The translations under genes and the position numbers were made by a program. 27,987 bases of DNA from a virus. The stretch lies in IMG/VR virus record IMGVR_UViG_3300030333_008592, positions 1-27,987 of that record; one strand, written 5' to 3'. Of the stretch, positions 6,151-13,766 are shown in pieces (position 1 is the first letter of the stretch; each line of letters begins with the position of its first letter). Under the pieces are notes generated by a model. The model saw only the letters and a program-made list of their open reading frames with translations. It did no database searches and was not told the origin of the DNA.

Positions 6151-7961
6151 ACCTCAGCAGGCTCTTCTACTTCAACTTCCGTTTCTGCGACTTCTTCTGT
6201 ATCAGCTTCTCCTGTGTCCGCGGGACCTCCACCGAACTCTGGTATACCACCGGCTCCACCACCACCTACACCACCACCTTCTCCACCAACAGCAGCTTCA
6301 CCTTCTGCTAATTCACCAGCGAGGGCTTGCTCTTTCCATGCAGGGCCTGCGGCAGTAATTTGAGCTAGCTCCCACTGCAGCTCAGCATCTTTTCTTAAAA
6401 ATTCTCTGTTAGCTAAGATATCTTTATCTTTCCATCCAAGATATTTTTTCTGTGCATATGTTGCAGATACAAATTCATTACCAGCTAAGTTAGTATAGTT
6501 TCCGGATTTAAGCTCAAGCCTCTGATTTTCTCTAAGCTCGTAAAAATTAGTAGGTACATTAAACTCAATCTCTAAATTTTGTTCATTAAGCTCGAGCTTT
6601 TCAAAAATACCCATTAAGGTTAAATGAGTAATAAATCCCTTTTTAAGACCAGCTGCAAATCTTTGCTGCTGTCTTATTATAAATCGTGCAAACTTAAGTT
6701 CTTCTCTCAAGATTGATGTACCTGAAGCTTCAACTTGATCTTGTGGATCTAATCTAGCGGAAGGTACTTTAAGAGCTCTATAAAGCTTTTTAATAAAATA
6801 CATTAAGTCGGAAAGTTCACCGAGATTAGCTCCCCCGGCTAATTGATCTACTGAAGTACCTTCCGATCCTTGACGTTTGGCGAACCAAAACGCATCAAGC
6901 ATTGATTGAGGATTAAACTTCTTCACCACATCATCTTGATCAATATCGAAAGTTTTTCTAGACCAATATTGCGAAATAAGCTTTTTAAGATATGCTTCAG
7001 CTTTCGGAGGTGGCATATTACCAACATCAACATTAAAGACTAATCTTTCTGGAGCTCTAACTAAGCGATAGATAACAATTGCATCTTCGATTAATGATAA
7101 TTGTCTATATGGTCTTCTAGCATTTTCTAGAAAAGGTATAATAAAGTTTTTAGTCTCATTGTACACACCAGAATTAACATACATAATCTGGTTTTGATCC
7201 ATTGGAATAAATTCTACCTTTTCAACCTTATTTGGTTGATGAGGACTAAAAATTGGTTTTCTATAAATATATCCCTTAACGAGCATATTTTGTATATTAT
7301 TATATACAGGGTCTATAATTTCAGATGGTAGATTAATAACACCTAATACACCATCCTTAACATAACCTTCATGAATTATCTGCTCAAAGAAAACCTCTCC
7401 TTCGACCATTAATTGTCTAAAATATTGCCATCCTTTGTTTTTAAGATCGTAGTATTCAACATATCTATGAAATTGTTTCTCTACCTCAGACTTTTCATCT
7501 ATTGTTAAATCTATATCTTTAAAGTGTAAATTTGTAATCCATCCAGTTTCATCCGGATTAATCATTTCATCACAAATTTCATCTAACGCATCTGAAATTT
7601 CAGAATATGCGGCCATTATTCTATAGTCTCTTAATCTACCTTGCTTATCGTCTTGTATATTGGCATACATGACGTCACCGAAAGATGAATCTTTTGCGAA
7701 ATCACCTATAGGTATATTGTTATAAGGGTTAGAGGAAGAAACAGAAGCTTTAGCTAGTGCCTCAGCTCTTCTCATTCCAGCTTTCTGAAAAAACTTATAC
7801 TTAGGATTAAGGGCGTCGTTTTCGCCTCGTCCGTCTGTCGAATACGGCAACCTATTTTGAATATATTGAATTAAATTTCTTCCAAAAGTTGCAGCACGAC
7901 CGTCGTTAGTCACATAAGAGCGATTTTGATCTGAGCTTGTTGATGATCCGGTTCCAGGCAT
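6147..7961 (-). CDS. 20: portal protein, T4 gp20 family
   Basis: 604 aa, against 524 aa for T4 gp20. The portal forms the dodecameric ring at the unique head vertex through which DNA enters. Family-typical stretches include YRIMAAYSEISDALDEICDE near residues 115-135 and FRQLMVEGEVFFEQIIHEG near 185-203. LVRAPERLVFNVDVGNMPP and PSARLDPQDQVEASGTSILR followed by ELKFARFI are also typical. The last 70 or so residues are a Gly/Glu/Pro-rich low-complexity tail not found in T4 gp20. The ATG lies 6 nt after a CATAAATA octamer that overlaps the stop of the upstream gp15 gene. Its end converges on the plus-strand 126-aa gene with 4 shared bases. Confidence 0.96.
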   Translation of the reverse strand: MPGTGSSTSSDQNRSYVTNDGRAATFGRNLIQYIQNRLPYSTDGRGENDALNPKYKFFQKAGMRRAEALAKASVSSSNPYNNIPIGDFAKDSSFGDVMYANIQDDKQGRLRDYRIMAAYSEISDALDEICDEMINPDETGWITNLHFKDIDLTIDEKSEVEKQFHRYVEYYDLKNKGWQYFRQLMVEGEVFFEQIIHEGYVKDGVLGVINLPSEIIDPVYNNIQNMLVKGYIYRKPIFSPHQPNKVEKVEFIPMDQNQIMYVNSGVYNETKNFIIPFLENARRPYRQLSLIEDAIVIYRLVRAPERLVFNVDVGNMPPPKAEAYLKKLISQYWSRKTFDIDQDDVVKKFNPQSMLDAFWFAKRQGSEGTSVDQLAGGANLGELSDLMYFIKKLYRALKVPSARLDPQDQVEASGTSILREELKFARFIIRQQQRFAAGLKKGFITHLTLMGIFEKLELNEQNLEIEFNVPTNFYELRENQRLELKSGNYTNLAGNEFVSATYAQKKYLGWKDKDILANREFLRKDAELQWELAQITAAGPAWKEQALAGELAEGEAAVGGEGGGVGGGGAGGIPEFGGGPADTGEADTEEVAETEVEVEEPAEV

Positions 7962-7967
7962 TGTATA

Positions 7968-7975
7968 TATTTATG
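7968..7975 (-). promoter_or_regulatory. T4-late-type promoter octamer CATAAATA
   Basis: CATAAATA, then TATACA, then the portal ATG at 7961, a 6-nt gap. The gp15 stop codon TAA (7971-7973) lies inside the octamer. Confidence 0.62.
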
Positions 7976-9212
7976 TTAATTTAAGGATAGAGCTACTGGC
8001 TTGATAAGAAGTTGCCCACCCAGCTTCATTTCCAGTAACAATTGTGAATTCACCACCTTTTGAAGCACTGAGAGCTGACGTGGCGAAGAAGAAGTTAACT
8101 ACGTTATCATTTACAACTTTATAGAATGAATCGTTAAGTTCATAACCACTTATTGTATTCATTTTTGCAGACGTAATGGGAGTAAAGTTAGTAAAGAACC
8201 CCCCTGTACCAGCAAAAGCTCCAGCGAGATCGACATACGAACTTAAATAAAATTTATTACTTCTATCAAATCTTTTTCCATATAAAATAAAATTACTGTT
8301 CGCGGCCCCGGGGTTTGTGCAGGTTAAAATATTAGTAACAGTACCTGATGGAAAATTATTTAACTCTATAAAAGTTCCGGTGGTCGCGAAAAATATATTG
8401 GTAAACTCCGGCACGCCTGATACAGTTACTGTTTCTGTATAATTTGTTGGCACATTTAAACCTATTCCGGAGAGACTTCCATATCCTAGCTCTTGATATG
8501 TATTATTTTGTACAGGCTCTGTCGGATCAAGTGGTGAATATATTTTATTAGCTAAATCTACAGCTATAAAATTATTATCAACTTTATATATACTGCCTTG
8601 CGTACTTTTTTGTTCTGGAAAAAGCCAGCCTTTAATTGTAAAGGACGTATCAACCGTTACTCTAAATTTATCATTATAAGTAGTATCTGTTGGAGTGCTG
8701 TAAGCCAGGTTACCATTCCATAACACTTCACTTCTTATTTCTTGACCATAATCTGCACCGAAATCAGATGGTACTTCCCACGTAAGAATAATGTATGGAT
8801 TATTATACGGTACAAAATTCGACACAATTTGATCTACATCTTGCATATATCTTGCAAGAATGGACATACTAACTTCTAAGTTAACAGGAACTGGCATCAA
8901 AAATTTTGAAGCAGATTTAGGATTCTCCATTTTTTGAGCTGGTATATAAGACGGTGCTAATTTATTAAAAACCCTATCATTGTCTCTAGTTATACTCGTT
9001 AAATTAACAGCAACAACCGGTAGAGTTAAATTTTGTGCCTTGTTTATAATGTCATACATTACTCTCTGTTTTGGAGCAAAGACATAACGCACTTCAATAT
9101 TATTAGCAGGGTTTCTATCTTTATTGTATCGACTAATAACAGTATCGTCAAACGCAGCTATAAACTGTGTTAATAAATCTTTAATTTCAAAATGAAATGC
9201 TCGGTTCTTCAT
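7971..9212 (-). CDS. 15: tail sheath stabiliser/terminator, T4 gp15-like, with C-terminal extension
   Basis: 413 aa, against 272 aa for T4 gp15. In T4 this protein forms the hexameric ring that caps the tail tube and sheath and joins the tail to the neck. The first 210 residues follow the gp15 pattern. There is a strand segment with NIEVRYVFAPKQRVMYDI, then PVPVNLEVSMSILARYMQDV and DQIVSNFVPYNNPYI, where T4 has a similar ELSIFTRYEDDMFQIVEQILPYF. Further on is FTIKGWLFPEQKS, where T4 has FEVNGWMYPP. The remaining 200 residues are Thr/Ser/Asn/Gly-rich with no T4 counterpart and may form an added outer domain. It is next to the portal gene, whereas T4 has genes 16 to 19 in between. Confidence 0.82.
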   Translation of the reverse strand: MKNRAFHFEIKDLLTQFIAAFDDTVISRYNKDRNPANNIEVRYVFAPKQRVMYDIINKAQNLTLPVVAVNLTSITRDNDRVFNKLAPSYIPAQKMENPKSASKFLMPVPVNLEVSMSILARYMQDVDQIVSNFVPYNNPYIILTWEVPSDFGADYGQEIRSEVLWNGNLAYSTPTDTTYNDKFRVTVDTSFTIKGWLFPEQKSTQGSIYKVDNNFIAVDLANKIYSPLDPTEPVQNNTYQELGYGSLSGIGLNVPTNYTETVTVSGVPEFTNIFFATTGTFIELNNFPSGTVTNILTCTNPGAANSNFILYGKRFDRSNKFYLSSYVDLAGAFAGTGGFFTNFTPITSAKMNTISGYELNDSFYKVVNDNVVNFFFATSALSASKGGEFTIVTGNEAGWATSYQASSSILKLT

Positions 9213-9221
9213 CCGTACATA

Positions 9222-9229
9222 TATTTATT
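9222..9229 (-). promoter_or_regulatory. T4-late-type promoter octamer AATAAATA
   Basis: AATAAATA precedes the gp15 ATG at 9212 by 9 nt, the widest gap of the set. It overlaps the helicase stop codon (TAA at 9228-9230). The predicted leader would be about 4 nt. Confidence 0.55.
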
Positions 9230-10865
9230 ACAAAAACCTGTTGATGAAATATTTTGGCAACTTATGCTTGTTATTTACAATACTTTCAACAACAGCACCA
9301 TCTAAAATGTAGGTAGTACAATAATCTTTTTTAGATCTAACTCCTCTTCCACATGACTGAATTACCGAACATAACATCTTATTTGAATACCAGTTAAAGT
9401 CATCTTTCATTAGTCTTTCTATCCTTTTGTCTTTAGTTGGTAAATAAGGCGCCTTTATAATAATTTGAAATCTAGCTAGATCATCTTTTAAATCAACGCC
9501 ATGAGACATAGACGGAGATATTAACACAGTTGGCTTATCCTTACTTAAATGTATATCTAAAATTTCTTCATTTCGAACTCCGGGCTCTCTAAACAAAAAT
9601 CTTTCATTAAATAATTTTTTTTGTAGAAACGAGGTAATAGTATTATTATGTGTATGAATAATACCCTTATCATTTTTATGATGCTCGCAAATACCTTCTA
9701 CCTGCTTGATAATTTTTGGTAAGCTTCGCTTTAAGTTGTGGTAGTTTAGTTTAATTTTTGTATTACAATATATTGGTGCTTTTTTCGCGTCAAATGACGA
9801 TTCAGCTTCAACATATTTAAATTTATCTATACCTAACGTTTTACAAAAATTAGTAGGGTCGATAATAGTAGCAGACATTAATATTACTCTATCAGCATAC
9901 TTAAATAGATGACTAGAAAGATTATTTACTTTTAAAGGCATAAAGTTAATTCCTTCTTTACTTGTTTCAAAAAGATATTCACTATCACTCCATGTATCTA
10001 AAATTAACGATAGTTTTGTGTGTAAATTTCTCAAACCAACAAACTGTCTGCGTGTTTCAATTAGAAATTTTTTATTATTTGTATTACTATTACTAATAAT
10101 ATCTCGTAGTTGATCTATTTTATCACTTATATCTAATATTAAACTATTAATCCATTTGATAACATTAGCATTATTTTTTGAATAGAATGGTCTTACTAAG
10201 ATATCCATCCTCTTTAGCATTTCAAAATTAATATCACAAGAAAATTCCTTTACTAGTTGATCTTCTAATTCAGCAGCCTCATCACAGACTAAGTACTGTC
10301 TCTTCTTTATATGGTTAGGTAAAGAAAAGAACATGTTATAGTTCAATGCTGCAAATTTATTAATAAGGGCGTCGCGTCGATTATTATGATACGGACACTT
10401 ATGTCGTCTTCTATGATCTTCTAATATGCTTTTAGGTATAATTAAAGATTCTAATTCAACATCGATATTTGAATCGATAGTACTGACATAATTTCTCTTA
10501 CCTTTTAATAAAACTGTATCGTTAAATAAATCCTTGTATTGATCTTGTAAAGCTTTAGTTATTGTAAGCGCAAAAGTACCGGCAGGCTCTTCTTCCTCAC
10601 ATTCGTCTTCGTGTGTATATGAACCGGTTTGATCTATCTTAAATGCAGTATATGAGGTTATTAGATCTTTAAAGTTATCCGATGATTCCTTTGAAGAGTT
10701 TGCAAGTGTTTTTGATATAAAACTTTTACCTGATCCTGTAGGTGCGTTACAAACAACAAATTTATAACCATCATCAAAGGCTTGATCAATATTCTTTAGC
10801 AATTTTACTTGCGCAGAGTTCGGAGTATACCCTTCCGGAAAGCTTTTTAATAAACCGCCTAACAC
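9228..10865 (-). CDS. DinG/Rad3 (XPD)-like superfamily 2 helicase
   Basis: 545 aa. It is an ATP-dependent helicase of the DinG/Rad3 type, predicted to act on phage DNA. Motif I is APTGSGKS (residues 41-48), motif II is DEAA (195-198), and the C-terminal half has ILMSATI, HGVDLKDD and motif VI QSCGRGVRSKKD. Members with an iron-sulphur cluster carry four cysteines between motifs I and II. Here the usual KGRxNYxC start reads KGKRNYVS, and in the expected place only the Cys of HKCPYHNNR remains, so the cluster is probably lost. The start codon is GTG, because the frame has a stop two codons upstream and the next Met is far inside. It sits 6 nt after the upstream gene. Its place between gp15 and small unknown genes gives no clue to the exact role. 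Confidence 0.85.
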   Translation of the reverse strand: MLGGLLKSFPEGYTPNSAQVKLLKNIDQAFDDGYKFVVCNAPTGSGKSFISKTLANSSKESSDNFKDLITSYTAFKIDQTGSYTHEDECEEEEPAGTFALTITKALQDQYKDLFNDTVLLKGKRNYVSTIDSNIDVELESLIIPKSILEDHRRRHKCPYHNNRRDALINKFAALNYNMFFSLPNHIKKRQYLVCDEAAELEDQLVKEFSCDINFEMLKRMDILVRPFYSKNNANVIKWINSLILDISDKIDQLRDIISNSNTNNKKFLIETRRQFVGLRNLHTKLSLILDTWSDSEYLFETSKEGINFMPLKVNNLSSHLFKYADRVILMSATIIDPTNFCKTLGIDKFKYVEAESSFDAKKAPIYCNTKIKLNYHNLKRSLPKIIKQVEGICEHHKNDKGIIHTHNNTITSFLQKKLFNERFLFREPGVRNEEILDIHLSKDKPTVLISPSMSHGVDLKDDLARFQIIIKAPYLPTKDKRIERLMKDDFNWYSNKMLCSVIQSCGRGVRSKKDYCTTYILDGAVVESIVNNKHKLPKYFINRFL

Positions 10866-10871
10866 ACTTTA

Positions 10872-11225
10872 TTATACTATAGTATCTTCGGAAGGCAATA
10901 TATATACAAGATTATCATACAGCTTAGTTTTAGAAGAGTTATCTAAAAACTTAACCATTGTCATTTGTGTTTTTGGTATGAAAGAGCTTAGGTGATAATT
11001 TAAAACACCTTTACCATCCTCATCATGATGCATTTTAAATGGGTACGGTATTTCATACGATTTTACAGCATCATTAAATTCCAAAGATAAATTTATGTAA
11101 TATTGTTTTATTTGGAAAATTTTAAGTTTGCCTCGTTTTAGAACTTTTTTATCTGTCTTTATTACTATATCTTGTAATAGAAATGGTTTTAAAAAATCTG
11201 TTACTCTTTCTAAATTAACATTCAT
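10872..11225 (-). CDS. uncharacterised small phage protein (117 aa)
   Basis: It begins MNVNLERVTDFLKPFLLQDI and ends with PSEDTIV. The composition is mixed, basic in the first half with KTDKKVLKRGKLKIFQIKQYY, then acidic near YPFKMHHDEDGKG. No signal peptide, membrane segment or known motif is seen. Its ATG overlaps the upstream stop as ATGA, and the helicase GTG follows its stop by 6 nt, so it is co-translated with both. I do not recognise the family. The close coupling to the helicase hints at a joint role in DNA metabolism, but that is weak. Confidence 0.8.
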   Translation of the reverse strand: MNVNLERVTDFLKPFLLQDIVIKTDKKVLKRGKLKIFQIKQYYINLSLEFNDAVKSYEIPYPFKMHHDEDGKGVLNYHLSSFIPKTQMTMVKFLDNSSKTKLYDNLVYILPSEDTIV

Positions 11226-11599
11226 GAATTCATATAATTAAATTTTTGTTTTGCAGACATTGGATATATATTCTCATTAAAATATACCCAAAAATCATCA
11301 TTAGCAGGAATTTGCTGTATTAAATCACATTGCAAGGTATTTATATTTCTATAATCCTGCATTAATATATCCCACGCAACAGCTAACCTATCTGGACCAA
11401 GATAAGCTTTAGGAGGTCCTTTTGGCGGAAAATAATTTAATGAAATCCTACCATTAACAGAGTTAAGTAGAGATAGTGATTTTGTACAAAGCATTCTTCT
11501 CGTAGGGGCTTGACCAGGCTTAATTATTCTACGAGCAAATCTTATTTCACAGACATTATCTAGTAAAAGAGCGTCAAGAGCTGCTTTTTGTATTATCAT
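11222..11599 (-). CDS. conserved uncharacterised phage protein (125 aa)
   Basis: It contains EIRFARRIIKPGQAPTRRML followed by CTKSLSLLNSVNGRISLNYFPPKG and a C-terminal FWVYFNENIYPM. The pattern RRMLCT...LLN...GR..LNY.PP seems familiar from marine T4-like phages, where it is annotated only as hypothetical. The start ATG overlaps the end of the co-chaperonin gene by 26 bases, and the stop overlaps the next ATG as ATGA. No catalytic motif or membrane segment is visible. Function unknown. Confidence 0.8.
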   Translation of the reverse strand: MIIQKAALDALLLDNVCEIRFARRIIKPGQAPTRRMLCTKSLSLLNSVNGRISLNYFPPKGPPKAYLGPDRLAVAWDILMQDYRNINTLQCDLIQQIPANDDFWVYFNENIYPMSAKQKFNYMNS

Positions 11600-12005
11600 C
11601 TTTAGCTTTACAGATACCGAACATTCTTTCTTCGTTCAAGAAGATGCCCTTTTCCACCGTCCCTTTACCTGGAACTGTGACGCCAGAAATAGTAACACCC
11701 ATGTTATTTGGAAAGAGAACAATGTCACCTTCCTTAGCATATTTAGCATCCGGACCTGATAGAATAACCCTACCTTTTCGCCACGCCATGGTAATTTGAT
11801 TTGTCGGAATTAAGATACCATTTCGTTCGATAGCGTCTCCTCCATTATCAAAATTTTCTGCCAAGTCAACATATTCAATTAACAAAATATCGTCGAAAAG
11901 AAATGTTAAATCGTAGTCGGTTAGTCCAAAATCACCTTTATCAGAGCTTGTTAAATCAATTAAACTCTTGGTAGGCGCTAAATTATCTATTGATGCCATT
12001 GCCAT
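11574..12005 (-). CDS. GroES-like co-chaperonin (T4 gp31-type)
   Basis: 143 aa. T4 gp31 replaces host GroES on GroEL to fold gp23. The Cpn10-like core runs from about residue 34 to 133. It comprises FLFDDILLIEYVDL, an unstructured mobile-loop-like stretch with ERNGILIPTNQ, then KGRVILSGPDAKYAKEGDIV, LFPNNMGVTISG and EERMFGICKAK. The order (barrel strand, mobile loop with I-L-I/V, GxV..xGP, GDxV) is that of GroES. It is longer than gp31 (111 aa), with an added N-terminus. Its ATG is 5 nt after a TTAAATA late-type motif, so it may be made together with the capsid genes it would serve. The family call rests on motifs only. Confidence 0.68.
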   Translation of the reverse strand: MAMASIDNLAPTKSLIDLTSSDKGDFGLTDYDLTFLFDDILLIEYVDLAENFDNGGDAIERNGILIPTNQITMAWRKGRVILSGPDAKYAKEGDIVLFPNNMGVTISGVTVPGKGTVEKGIFLNEERMFGICKAKDDNTKSSS

Positions 12006-12010
12006 AAGAC

Positions 12011-12018
12011 TATTTAAC
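12011..12018 (-). promoter_or_regulatory. late-type promoter motif GTTAAATA
   Basis: GTTAAATA, then GTCTT, then the co-chaperonin ATG at 12005, a 5-nt gap. It lies in the 38-bp gap after the glycan cluster and would restart transcription for the structural genes downstream. Confidence 0.5.
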
Positions 12019-12043
12019 TACGTAGTTCCTTTTATCCAATATC

Positions 12044-12865
12044 CTAATGCTTATATTGAACATTTTGCTCCTTTTCCCTGTCATCAAGTTCATAATTTTT
12101 TCTATATTCGTTATTAACTTTGATAGATTCATTAAGAACAGAAAAGAATTTAGAAAAGGTATTAAACGCTGCTGTATCTTTTGGAAAACACGCACCACCG
12201 AATCCTCGCTTATTATCAAACCCTGGTACTGTAGTATGTGAATGTGTAATTCTTGGATCAGATCCTAAAGCGCTTATAATAGCATTGTAATTAGCTCCGT
12301 GTTCTTTTGCTATATCATACAGTTGATTAAAAAATGTAACTTTTGTAGCTAAAAAGGTATTGATTCCGTACTTAACAAAAGACGCCTCAGCAGCTGACAT
12401 ATGAAAAACAGGGCATGGACGACATATACTAAATTCGTTGTATATCTCTTCAAGCTCTTGTGTGTTATGACCCCTACCGCCTAATACAAGCATAAATTGA
12501 TTTACAAAATCTTCATTAGCATTTTTTTCAGTTAAAAATTCCGGATTATAAACAAATTCCTTAAATTTATTTGATAGGTTGTCTGCAATATCAGGCGTCA
12601 CTGTTGATTTAAGAACTATTAATGCATTAGTAAACTCGTTAACCTCTGCACAGCACTGCTCGACTATTGATGCATCAATGCTGCCATCGTCACTCATAGG
12701 TGTTGGTGCGCAGATAAAAACAACATCTGGATTAAATGACAATAAATCTTCACATGTAGTACTATAATTAGGATCTATTAATTTTTTTTTAACGTTGTTT
12801 GAAAATCCATAATCAACTGCTTTACCTACAAAGCCGTGACCTACAATACCGACCTTAAGCTTCAT
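12044..12865 (-). CDS. truncated UDP-glucose/GDP-mannose dehydrogenase-like protein
   Basis: 273 aa. Full-length enzymes of this family (about 400-450 aa) oxidise a sugar nucleotide twice to a uronic acid. The N-terminal NAD domain is present (GIVGHGFVGKAV, residues 6-17; APTPMSDDGSID; LKSTVTP; NPEFL near 108). The central domain follows, with AEASFVKYGINT and the catalytic Cys226 in GFGGACFPKD. The protein stops soon after, so the C-terminal nucleotide-sugar domain is missing. The frame ends cleanly with no in-frame remnant in the 38-bp gap, so this looks like a settled short form. Short phage versions are known to me from marine phages. Substrate and activity are uncertain. It overlaps the epimerase gene by 11 bases. 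Confidence 0.85.
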   Translation of the reverse strand: MKLKVGIVGHGFVGKAVDYGFSNNVKKKLIDPNYSTTCEDLLSFNPDVVFICAPTPMSDDGSIDASIVEQCCAEVNEFTNALIVLKSTVTPDIADNLSNKFKEFVYNPEFLTEKNANEDFVNQFMLVLGGRGHNTQELEEIYNEFSICRPCPVFHMSAAEASFVKYGINTFLATKVTFFNQLYDIAKEHGANYNAIISALGSDPRITHSHTTVPGFDNKRGFGGACFPKDTAAFNTFSKFFSVLNESIKVNNEYRKNYELDDREKEQNVQYKH

Positions 12866-13766
12866 AAGACTTAATCCAATGTTCTAATTTAACACTTGGC
12901 TCGTAACCAAGAAGCTTCTTACTCTTTGTTAAATCAGCTAATGTCTCTCTAGCTTCTCCGGGTCTATCTGGAATAAACTTTGTCTCACCGCCAATAATAT
13001 TTGCCACATCAAGAACACTATGGTTTACACCAGAACCTACATTGAATATTTCTCCTATAATATCTGCATTATCACTCTCTGCAGCTAAAATGTTAGCCTT
13101 TACAATATCCCTAACGTATGTAAAATCTCTTCGCTGTTCACCATCACCAACAACTGTCATTGGTAGGCCCTCCTCTTTTTGTTTCTGAAAAATTCCAATA
13201 AGAGGTGCATACTGACCTTTTAGAGGTTGACGTTCACCGTATACGTTAAAGTATCTAAATATTACTGTCTCGAGGTCAAATAGATTATAATACATTTTAC
13301 ATAGCTCTTCTGCTGCTGCTTTTGATACGGAGTAAGGATTTAGACAATCTCGAGGCATGTCCTCTTTCAATGGACATTCATTTGCTAACCCGTAAACAGA
13401 AGATGTTGACGAGAACATAAATCTTTTTACACCGTGCTCTCTACTTTGTTGCAACATGTTACATGTACCTACAACATTTACATCACAAGATTCTATAGGA
13501 TTCTTAATTGCGACAGGTATTCGTGAATGAGCTGCTAAATGAAAAACATAATCCGGCTTGAAGCTGGAAAAAATCTTACTACACTCTCTTTGATCTGTTA
13601 TATTAATAAGATAATTGTGTTGTGATTTATCATTCCAATAAAATTCTTCATTTACAGTAGAGCTCTCATTATCGATTACCGCTACTTCATAGCCGTCAGC
13701 AATAAGCTGATCAACTAAATTTGACCCAATAAATCCGGCCCCGCCTGTTACTAGTGCTCTACTCAT
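12855..13766 (-). CDS. NAD-dependent sugar-nucleotide epimerase (UDP-glucose/GlcNAc 4-epimerase-like)
   Basis: 303 aa, an extended short-chain dehydrogenase. It has TGGAGFIG (residues 7-14) for NAD binding, the FSSTSSVYG active-site serine region near 118-126 and the catalytic pair Y145 and K149 (YSVSK). RYFNVYGERQ and GDGEQRRDFTYVRDIV are typical of 4-epimerases acting on UDP-sugars. It may supply UDP-galactose- or UDP-GalNAc-like donors for the transferases in this cluster. The exact substrate cannot be fixed from sequence. It overlaps the gp62-like gene by 8 bases and the dehydrogenase-like gene by 11. Confidence 0.88.
   Translation of the reverse strand: MSRALVTGGAGFIGSNLVDQLIADGYEVAVIDNESSTVNEEFYWNDKSQHNYLINITDQRECSKIFSSFKPDYVFHLAAHSRIPVAIKNPIESCDVNVVGTCNMLQQSREHGVKRFMFSSTSSVYGLANECPLKEDMPRDCLNPYSVSKAAAEELCKMYYNLFDLETVIFRYFNVYGERQPLKGQYAPLIGIFQKQKEEGLPMTVVGDGEQRRDFTYVRDIVKANILAAESDNADIIGEIFNVGSGVNHSVLDVANIIGGETKFIPDRPGEARETLADLTKSKKLLGYEPSVKLEHWIKSYEA

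Noticed and set aside
12010-12241. Short frames on both strands at the end of the dehydrogenase gene, considered as remnants of a lost C-terminal domain
   Set aside because: Their translations do not resemble a UDP-binding domain and they lie within the dehydrogenase coding region or its 38-bp gap.
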